A stretch of DNA of 7,879 bases from RBG-16-66-20 sp049651845 (GTDB taxonomy: Bacteria; Pseudomonadota; Gammaproteobacteria; Burkholderiales; SG8-39): contig JBASCW010000158.1 of the NCBI GenBank assembly GCA_049651845.1, positions 1-7,879 of the forward strand, given 5' to 3'. Below are positions 1-4,759 of the stretch, in pieces. The position numbers and the translations under genes are program-made. The first letter of the stretch is position 1. Each line of letters starts with the position of its first letter. The notes under the pieces are model-generated. The model had not been told where the DNA came from, ran no database searches, and was given only the letters and a program-made list of their open reading frames with translations.

Positions 1-409
<409 letters not shown>

Positions 410-413
<4 letters not shown>

Positions 414-423
414 CCTGCGTCAA
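410..423. promoter_or_regulatory. FNR-type box upstream of the phasin gene
   Basis: TTGAC-CTGC-GTCAA is a perfect inverted repeat of TTGAC with a 4-base spacer, one base per half-site from the FNR consensus TTGAT-N4-ATCAA. It overlaps the ald stop codon. Its centre (416.5) is 70.5 bases before the phasin ATG, so a class II arrangement (-41.5) would put transcription start near 458 with a ~29-base leader. I see no convincing -10 at the matching place (446-451); CATACA at 454-459 is the best nearby candidate but gives a non-standard spacing. The rest of 414-486 holds nothing else I can name. Confidence 0.65.
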
Positions 424-486
424 CCTCCCCGCGTGGCCGTGTGAAAGACTTTCCATACAGGCAAATCGACCGCAACGGAGATCGCC

Positions 487-975
487 ATGGCTGATGTCCA
501 AGAGCAACTTCTCGAGCAATGGAGAAAGCACAGCGAAACCGGGCTGCGGATGATGGACGCGGTGGTCGAGGCGACCACGCACATGCGCGAGGCGCAGCTC
601 GCGGCCGCGCAGGAGACCCACGAGCGCGTGCAGGCGCTGCAGAAGGCGCTCGGCGCCGCCAAGAGCGCGCAGGAGATGTGGGGCGAGCAGTGGAGCTGGA
701 CGCTCGTCAGTTGCGAGCGCTCGGCCGCCTACTGGCGCAACCTGTTCGAGACGATGACCGAAGCCAACGGCAAGATCGCGCGCTGCATGCAGGAAGGCGC
801 GGGCGCCGCCGGGCCGCTGCCGTTCAGCGGCGAGCTGCCCTCGACCGGGTTCGAGGTCGTGGACAAGGCCTACCGCGACATGATCAAGTCCTCGCAGCAG
901 TTCCTGCAGTCGGCGACCAGCGCGTTCGCCCCGCCCGCGCCGCAGGCGCGCAAAGACGCGAAACAGGCGGCGTGA
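487..975 (+). CDS. Phasin family protein (PHA granule-associated)
   Basis: 162-residue protein that probably coats polyhydroxyalkanoate granules and controls their number and surface, as phasins of this family do. Seen: a mostly helical, Ala/Gln/Glu-rich protein without a signal peptide or membrane segment; an N-terminal amphipathic stretch (about residues 5-70) with the phasin-like pattern of Gln/Glu/Ala heptads; a central WSWTLVSCERSAAYWRNLFE segment (about 69-88); a second helix (about 120-145, VDKAYRDMIKSSQQFLQSAT); and a Lys/Ala/Pro tail. Length suits small phasins (usually 150-200). The ATG at 487 is preceded by GGAG at 477-480 with good spacing. Its stop overlaps the next gene's GTG by 4 bases, so the two are translationally coupled. 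An FNR-like box upstream suggests induction at low oxygen. Family assignment is by overall pattern; the exact paralogue number (phaP1, phaP2 and so on) cannot be given. Confidence 0.8.
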   Translation: MADVQEQLLEQWRKHSETGLRMMDAVVEATTHMREAQLAAAQETHERVQALQKALGAAKSAQEMWGEQWSWTLVSCERSAAYWRNLFETMTEANGKIARCMQEGAGAAGPLPFSGELPSTGFEVVDKAYRDMIKSSQQFLQSATSAFAPPAPQARKDAKQAA

Positions 976-1550
976 GCCGCCGGCGCCTGGTCATCGCCGG
1001 CGCCGCCGGACGGGATTTCCACAACTTCAACGCGGTCTACCGCGACGACCCCGGCTGCGAGGTGGTCGCCTTCACCGCGGCGCAGATTCCGGGCATCGAC
1101 GCGCGCCGCTACCCGGCGTCGCTCGCCGGCGCGCTCTACCCTGAAGGGATCGCCATCGTCGGCGAGGAGCGCCTGGAAGAGCTGCTGCGCGAGCGCGCAG
1201 TCGACGAGGTGGTGCTCGGCTACAGAGATCTTTCTCACCTGGAGGTGATGCACCTCGCCTCGCGCGCGCTCGCAGGCGGCGCCGATTTCATGCTGCTCGG
1301 CCCGCGCCGCACCATGCTCGCGGCGACGCGCCGCACGCTCGACGCGGTGGACGCCGAGCTGATCGTCTCGGCGACGCCCGCCGACCTCGCGCGCCTGATC
1401 CCGCTCGAGAAACCCGTGCTGCGTGCGCGCTACGAGTTCGAGGAGCTGGAGCCCTTTGGCCTGTGGAACTCGGTGGAGCGCCTGCTCGCCGCGCGCAGGC
1501 CCCAGCCTCGCGTTGATCTGAGTCAAAGCGCACCGCGGCCGCCGGCCTAG
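972..1550 (+). CDS. Internally deleted cyclic 2,3-diphosphoglycerate synthetase-like GTPase relative, P-loop core missing
   Basis: 192-residue product starting at GTG 972, which overlaps the phasin TGA as GTGA. Residues 1-~116 match the N-terminal Rossmann-like domain of proteins annotated as cyclic 2,3-diphosphoglycerate synthetase or GTPase (about 440-450 residues): RRRLVIAGAAGRDFHNFN at 3-20, then VVAFTAAQIPGIDARRYP, LYPEGIAIV, VDEVVLGYRDLSHLEVMHLA and ADFMLLGPRRTML. In that family the next element is a P-loop (GxGKSQ type) and a ~250-residue GTPase core. Here the sequence passes directly, at about residues 117-123, into the family's extreme C-terminal element (AVDAELIVSATPADLARLI, KPVLRARYEFEE, residues ~125-158). 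No Walker A or B motif is present. The tail after ~175 looks non-homologous and its codons contain the FNR box of the next gene. Reading frame and codon bias are intact, so the protein may still be made, perhaps as a nucleotide- or partner-binding remnant. Family recognition is from memory, without alignment; activity unknown. Confidence 0.7.
   Translation: MSRRRLVIAGAAGRDFHNFNAVYRDDPGCEVVAFTAAQIPGIDARRYPASLAGALYPEGIAIVGEERLEELLRERAVDEVVLGYRDLSHLEVMHLASRALAGGADFMLLGPRRTMLAATRRTLDAVDAELIVSATPADLARLIPLEKPVLRARYEFEELEPFGLWNSVERLLAARRPQPRVDLSQSAPRPPA
1513..1526. promoter_or_regulatory. FNR-type box and promoter of the universal stress protein gene
   Basis: TTGAT-CTGA-GTCAA differs from the FNR consensus at a single base. 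It lies inside the last codons of the preceding gene (coding VDLSQ). The centre, 1519.5, is 40.5 bases before the ATG at 1560, so class II FNR activation would start transcription at about 1560-1561. A weak -10 candidate, TAGTCT, occupies 1548-1553 and shares the TAG stop codon of the upstream gene. This arrangement implies a leaderless or nearly leaderless message. Confidence 0.75.
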
Positions 1551-1559
1551 TCTAGCGGC

Positions 1560-2396
1560 ATGAAAGACTACAAAACCCTGCTGGTCCATTACGATGCCGG
1601 CCGCACCGCGCCAAGGCGGCTGGAAACCGCGATCCAGGTCGCGACGATGTCCGAGGCGCATGTGATCTGCCTGTACGCGCTCGATGCGTATCCCGTGCCC
1701 TCGCAGGCCTTCGAAGCAAAGGAGCTGATCGTCCAGACGCAGGCGCGCATCCGGGCCGAGCAGCTGGCGGCGGCGCGCGCCGGCTACGAGGAATGCCTGC
1801 GGCGCACCGGCTACGCCAAGTGCGAATGGCGCGAGAGTTCGCGTGATGCGCTCGCGGCCGTCTCGCTGCAGGCGCGCTACGCCGACCTGGTGGTGATCGG
1901 CCAGCAGAACGACGAATGGCCGAGCGGGGTCTCCAAGGAGCTCGAGCGCGCGCTGCCGCTCGCCGCCGGCCGCCCGGTGCTGGTGGTGCCTTACGCGTTC
2001 GAGGAGCGCGCGCTGTGCCAGCGCGTGATGGTGGCCTGGGACGCGAGCCGCGAGGCCGCGATCGCAGTGCGCGACGCGCTGCCGCTGCTCAGCCGCGCCA
2101 GCCAGGTGCACATCGTCACGGTGGACGCCAGGGCCACCGCCGTGGGCCACGGCGAGGAACCGGGCGCCGACATCGGCCTGTACCTCGCGCGCCACGGCGT
2201 CAAGGTGACCGTCTCGCGCCAGGATTCAGCCGGCGTGGACGCCGGCAACGTACTGCTGTCGCGCGCCGCCGACCTGCAGTCCGACCTGATCGTCAGCGGC
2301 GCCTGGGGTCATTCCCGTCTGCAGGAGTTCGTGCTGGGCGGCGTGACGCGCACGCTGCTCGCCTCGATGACCGTGCCGGTATTCATGTCGCACTGA
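1560..2396 (+). CDS. Universal stress protein with two tandem UspA domains
   Basis: 278-residue cytoplasmic protein made of two UspA folds: domain 1 at about residues 4-146 (YKTLLVHYD start, DLVVIGQ strand, PVLVVPYA end) and domain 2 at about 152-276 (CQRVMVAWDASREAAIAVRDAL start, LIVSGAWGHSRLQEFVLGG, VPVFMSH end). Domain 2 keeps most of the ATP-binding G-2x-G-9x-G-S/T pattern: G247, G250 and G260, with Gly instead of Ser/Thr at 261. Domain 1 lacks it, a common asymmetry in tandem Usp proteins. Such proteins support survival under stress, energy limitation or anoxia; the client is unknown. There is no Shine-Dalgarno sequence before the ATG, and the next in-frame Met is residue 30, inside the fold, so the start is secure. 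The FNR box 40.5 bases upstream points to anaerobic induction. A hairpin follows the stop. Confidence 0.92.
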   Translation: MKDYKTLLVHYDAGRTAPRRLETAIQVATMSEAHVICLYALDAYPVPSQAFEAKELIVQTQARIRAEQLAAARAGYEECLRRTGYAKCEWRESSRDALAAVSLQARYADLVVIGQQNDEWPSGVSKELERALPLAAGRPVLVVPYAFEERALCQRVMVAWDASREAAIAVRDALPLLSRASQVHIVTVDARATAVGHGEEPGADIGLYLARHGVKVTVSRQDSAGVDAGNVLLSRAADLQSDLIVSGAWGHSRLQEFVLGGVTRTLLASMTVPVFMSH

Positions 2397-2398
2397 GG

Positions 2399-2421
2399 CC
2401 GGGGCCGTTGGCCCCGGATTT
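2399..2421 (+). terminator. Hairpin between the convergent usp and fnr genes, probable terminator
   Basis: Perfect 8-bp stem, CCGGGGCC (2399-2406) and GGCCCCGG (2410-2417), with a GTT loop, followed on the plus strand by ATTT. The stem is strong but the T run is short, and the minus strand has no T run. It probably ends usp transcription and may slow fnr transcription from the other side. Confidence 0.55.
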
Positions 2422-3164
2422 CAGTGCCGGGATCCGAGCAGGCGGGTCAGGCCCTCGGCGTCGAGGATGCGCACGTGCTTCTGCTGCACCTCGATCAGTC
2501 GGTCGTCGTGGAAGCGCGAGAACAGCCGGCTCACGGTCTCCAGCTTCAGGCCCAGGTAGCTGCCCAGCTCCTCGCGCGTCATGCGCAGGTGGAATTCGGA
2601 GGGCGAGTAGCCGCGCGCGGTGAAGCGCTTGGACAGGTTCAGCAGAAAGGTGGCCAGGCGCTCCTCGGCGCGCATCGAGCCGAGCAGCATCATCACGCCG
2701 TGGTCGCGCACGATCTCGCGCGCGAGCACCGCGTGCAGGTGGCGCTGCAGCGCAGGCACCTCGGCCGAAATGGTCTCGAGCAGCGCGTAGGGCAGCACGC
2801 AGACCTCGCTGTCCTCCAGTGCGGTGGCCGTGACGTGGTAGTGCCCGGTGCCGATGCCGTCCAGGCCGAGCAGCTCGCCGCCCATGCAGAAGCCGGTGAC
2901 CTGCTCGCGGCCTTCGCCGTCGGTCAGGCTGGACTTGAAGAAGCCGCTGCGCACCGAGTAGATGGCCTTGAAATCGTCGCCCGAGGTATAGAGCGACTCG
3001 CCGCGCTTGAGCTTGCGGCGCGCGTACACCAGCTTCTCGACGCGCTCCATGTCCTCCAGGCACAGCCCCGCGGGCAGGCACATCTCGCGCAGGTTGCAGC
3101 TCGAGCAGGTGACCTGGAACTTCTGCGGCGCGCTGGCGGGCTGGATGGTGATGGCGACGTTCAT
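2421..3164 (-). CDS. fnr: FNR-type oxygen-sensing transcription regulator
   Basis: 247-residue CRP/FNR-family regulator that senses oxygen through a 4Fe-4S cluster and, in anoxia, dimerises and binds TTGAT-N4-ATCAA-like sites. Counting from ATG 3164, the cluster cysteines fall at C20, C23, C29 and C122, the same numbers as in E. coli FNR (an extra C35 is present). The cNMP-type beta barrel spans about 36-140, the dimer helix about 141-165, and the helix-turn-helix about 195-220 with E209, S212 and R213 (LETVSRLF), again in E. coli register. That agreement, plus a ribosome site, supports this start over the upstream TTG at 3182. The gene follows the receiver gene by 14 bases, so it is probably the last gene of the kinase/regulator transcription unit. 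No FNR box was found directly before it. The three FNR boxes in this window are its likely targets. Confidence 0.96.
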   Translation of the reverse strand: MNVAITIQPASAPQKFQVTCSSCNLREMCLPAGLCLEDMERVEKLVYARRKLKRGESLYTSGDDFKAIYSVRSGFFKSSLTDGEGREQVTGFCMGGELLGLDGIGTGHYHVTATALEDSEVCVLPYALLETISAEVPALQRHLHAVLAREIVRDHGVMMLLGSMRAEERLATFLLNLSKRFTARGYSPSEFHLRMTREELGSYLGLKLETVSRLFSRFHDDRLIEVQQKHVRILDAEGLTRLLGSRH

Positions 3165-3172
3165 GGCGTGTT

Positions 3173-3177
3173 TCCTT
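3173..3177 (-). promoter_or_regulatory. Ribosome binding site that fixes the fnr start
   Basis: AAGGA on the minus strand, 8 bases before ATG 3164. It lies downstream of the alternative TTG at 3182-3180, which has no such site, and so decides for the shorter FNR. Confidence 0.75.
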
Positions 3178-3178
3178 G

Positions 3179-3577
3179 TCAATGAGTGGCGACGGCGCGG
3201 TGCTGCACGATGACGTCGTGCACGCGTTCGAATTCCCTGGACTTGTCGATGAAGCCGCGCGCCCCGAGCCGCTCGGCGAGCTGGCGGTAGGGATCGGCGG
3301 CGAAGTTGGTGAACAGGTACACGTCGATCTCGGGCGCCGCGTCGTGCACCGCGCGCAGCACGTCGAAGCCGGTGCCGTCGGCGAGCTGCAGGTCGAGGAT
3401 CACGATGTCGGGGCGCGTCGCGAGGATCGCGCGCGTCGCGGGGCCGACCTCGGCGGCGTGCCCGGCGTTGGTCGCGCCCGCGGCCTCGATCAGCTCGTCC
3501 AGGCGCTGCCGGATCCGGGCCGAGTCCTCGACCACGAAGACGCGCACCGGGGCGGTGGGGTTGTGTGCGGTTGCCAT
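3179..3577 (-). CDS. Stand-alone response-regulator receiver protein (first of two paralogues)
   Basis: 132-residue protein consisting of a single CheY-like receiver domain with no output domain. Phosphorylation residues are all present: acidic pair E17-D18 in VFVVEDSA, phosphoacceptor D62 in VILDLQLADG, T90 in LFTNFA and K112 in GFIDKS. It can therefore be expected to take phosphate from a histidine kinase, plausibly the PAS kinase encoded upstream, and act by protein contact, as a phosphate sink, or in a relay. It is clearly related to the neighbour at 3691-4062: both share ADG-x-GFDVLRAV, a TNFA stretch followed by YRQ, LGARGF and EFER. Its stop is 14 bases before the fnr ATG. The Shine-Dalgarno sequence is weak. 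A TAGGA-N4-TCCTA palindrome lies ~87 bases upstream in a 113-base gap, so it may have its own promoter that also serves fnr. Partner and output are unknown. Confidence 0.9.
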   Translation of the reverse strand: MATAHNPTAPVRVFVVEDSARIRQRLDELIEAAGATNAGHAAEVGPATRAILATRPDIVILDLQLADGTGFDVLRAVHDAAPEIDVYLFTNFAADPYRQLAERLGARGFIDKSREFERVHDVIVQHRAVATH

Positions 3578-3611
3578 GCCCGCACTGTGCGTCGTCGCGC
3601 GGTCCCGGCCT

Positions 3612-3627
3612 ATCGGCGAGCGCCGAT
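3612..3627. repeat. Inverted repeat with 7-bp arms and 2-bp centre
   Basis: ATCGGCG-AG-CGCCGAT, perfect arms at 3612-3618 and 3621-3627, in the gap before the first receiver gene. The spacer is too short for a good hairpin, so it is more likely a protein site or chance. The 7-2-7 geometry is that of NarL dimer sites, but the bases do not match the NarL heptamer consensus. Confidence 0.35.
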
Positions 3628-3657
3628 TCGCGCCTAGGACAAGGGCGCGCCCGGTAC

Positions 3658-3671
3658 TAGGAGGATTCCTA
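3658..3671. promoter_or_regulatory. TAGGA-N4-TCCTA palindrome, putative response-regulator operator (copy 1)
   Basis: TAGGA-GGAT-TCCTA lies between the two receiver genes, its centre (3664.5) ~87 bases before the ATG at 3577. A second copy with the same arms and spacing stands at 4134-4147 before the other receiver gene. The form resembles NarL/FixJ-family sites such as the NreC type TAGGG-N4-CCCTA. A single extra TAGGA half-site occurs at 3635-3639. Binding by the NarL-type regulator encoded nearby is inferred. Confidence 0.5.
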
Positions 3672-3673
3672 AA

Positions 3674-3695
3674 GGATGGCTACGGGATGGCTACG
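3674..3695. repeat. Perfect 11-bp tandem duplication at the end of the second receiver gene
   Basis: GGATGGCTACG occurs at 3674-3684 and again at 3685-3695. The second unit contains the TAG stop (3691-3693, read on the minus strand); the first lies just beyond it. It looks like a recent small duplication without coding effect. Confidence 0.8.
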
Positions 3696-4062
3696 CCGGC
3701 GCGGCGGCCGCGGCGAGGACCGACTGCAAGCGCTCGAATTCGTTGGTTTTGTCGAAAAAGCCGCGCGCGCCGAGCTTTTCCGCCATCTGGCGGTAGGCGT
3801 CGTTGGCGAAATTGGTCAGCACGTAGAAGTCGACCTCCGGCTGGCGCTCGCGCACCGCGCGCAGCACGTCGAAGCCGTTGCCGTCGGCGAGGCGGATGTC
3901 GAGCACCACCGCGCGCGGGCGCGCCGCGAGGATGCCCTGGATCGCGCTCGCCGCCTCGGCCGCATGCCCGACCAGCCGCGCGCCCGGAATAGAGGCGAGC
4001 ATCGCCTCAACGCGCGTGCGCAGGATCGGCGAGTCCTCTACCAGGAAAACGTCGTATGTGAT
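3691..4062 (-). CDS. Stand-alone receiver protein (second paralogue) with no standard start codon
   Basis: A single receiver domain, ~123 residues if read from ATC at 4062-4060. Counting from there, the acidic pair is E9-D10 (VFLVEDSP), phosphoacceptor D55 (VVLDIRLADG), T83 (VLTNFA) and K105 (FFDKTN): a complete phosphorylation site. It is a paralogue of the receiver at 3179-3577, sharing GFDVLRAV, LGARGF and EFER blocks. The only in-frame ATG (4002) lies inside helix 1 and would remove strand 1 and the acidic pair. Upstream to the in-frame stop at 4152-4150 there is no ATG, GTG or TTG. Options are an ATC start (a G run, the complement of 4071-4077, lies 8 bases before it), a CTG start, or one base missing from the C7 run, which would bring a TTG into frame. 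The coordinates adopt ATC as a marker of the domain start, not as a proven start. Role: probably a second phosphate acceptor in the same circuit. Confidence 0.8.
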   Translation of the reverse strand: MTYDVFLVEDSPILRTRVEAMLASIPGARLVGHAAEAASAIQGILAARPRAVVLDIRLADGNGFDVLRAVRERQPEVDFYVLTNFANDAYRQMAEKLGARGFFDKTNEFERLQSVLAAAAAPA

Positions 4063-4133
4063 CGGAACTGCCCCCCCAAGGCGCTCTTGCGGAGCCTTAT
4101 CGAAGTATCCGGTATCGCGTGCCGCGGAGTCTG

Positions 4134-4147
4134 TAGGAAATTTCCTA
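4134..4147. promoter_or_regulatory. TAGGA-N4-TCCTA palindrome, putative response-regulator operator (copy 2)
   Basis: TAGGAAATTTCCTA is a perfect 14-bp palindrome with an AT-rich centre, overlapping the TAG stop (4147-4145) of the response-regulator gene. It stands ~78 bases before the probable start of the second receiver gene, matching copy 1 in sequence and placement. A -10-like GATAAG lies at 4101-4096 on the minus strand without a clear -35, which fits an activator-dependent promoter. The rest of 4063-4133 shows only the C7 run at 4071-4077. Confidence 0.55.
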
Positions 4148-4759
4148 AATCAGCTTGTTCTCGAGCGCGTAGCGGATCAGGTCCGCGGTGCTGCGCAGCT
4201 CGAGCTTGTCGAGGATGCGCGTCTTGTGCGTGCTCACGGTCTTCACCGACAGGTGCAGCTGCGCGGCGATCTCGGTCGGGCTCTTGCCTTCCACGAGGTG
4301 GCGCAGCACCTCGAACTCGCGGTCCGAGAGCGCGCGCTGCGGCTGGCGCTCGCCCGCCACCAGGCTCGCGGCCGCGGCCTCGCCCAGGTGCACGCCGCCG
4401 CCGGCCACCTTGCGCAACACGCTCAGCAGCTGCTCGGCGGCGCTGTCCTTGTTCAGGTAGCCCGCGGCGCCGGCCTTGAGCGCGCGCGCGGCGTACTGGT
4501 CCTCGCCGTGCATGGAGAGCACGAGCAGCGGCATGCCCGGGCGCTCCAGCTTCAGCCGCTTGATGAGGTCCAGGCCCGACAGGCCCGGCATCGACAGGTC
4601 GAGCACGGCCACGTCGTAGGCGCTGGCGCGCACCAGCGCGAGCGCCTGGTCGCCGTCGGCGGCCTCGGCCGCGACTTCGATGTCCGCCGAGGCGGCGAGG
4701 ATGCGCCGCAGCCCGTCGCGCACGATCTTGTGGTCGTCGGCGAGCAGCACGCGGATCAT
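4145..4759 (-). CDS. NarL/FixJ-family response regulator (receiver plus LuxR-type HTH)
   Basis: 204-residue DNA-binding response regulator. The receiver occupies about residues 1-120: D8-D9 acidic pair (LLADDHKIVRDGLR), phosphoacceptor D54 in VLDLSMPGLSGLDL, and Lys in GYLNKDS near 104. A LuxR-type helix-turn-helix lies at about 140-200 (LSDREFEVLRHLVEGKSPTEIA, then LSVKTVSTHKTRILDKL). The start is ATG 4759-4757, which overlaps the kinase stop as ATGA and has AGGAGG and AAGG upstream; the open frame continues farther upstream but only as a shadow of the kinase gene. The overlap makes it the cognate partner of the kinase. Likely targets are the two TAGGA-N4-TCCTA palindromes, one of which covers its own stop codon; this is inference. 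The signal is not shown by the sequence. Confidence 0.95.
   Translation of the reverse strand: MIRVLLADDHKIVRDGLRRILAASADIEVAAEAADGDQALALVRASAYDVAVLDLSMPGLSGLDLIKRLKLERPGMPLLVLSMHGEDQYAARALKAGAAGYLNKDSAAEQLLSVLRKVAGGGVHLGEAAAASLVAGERQPQRALSDREFEVLRHLVEGKSPTEIAAQLHLSVKTVSTHKTRILDKLELRSTADLIRYALENKLI

Noticed and set aside
443..453. GAAAG-A-CTTTC palindrome before the phasin
   Set aside because: Short, single copy and matching no operator I know; noted only because it lies near the expected -10.
870..2195. Long minus-strand open frame (441 codons) opposite the phasin, short GTPase-like and usp genes
   Set aside because: It is the antisense of three recognisable genes, is Arg/His/Ala/Gly-rich with no family motif, and arises from high GC content.
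3165..3182. TTG start at 3182 adding six residues to FNR
   Set aside because: ATG 3164 has a ribosome site and puts all key residues in E. coli FNR numbering; the TTG would overlap the receiver stop and has no such site.
3171..3185. Possible FNR box at the fnr start (GTCAA near 3178-3182)
   Set aside because: Only one half-site; the other arm does not match, so autoregulation at this spot is not supported.
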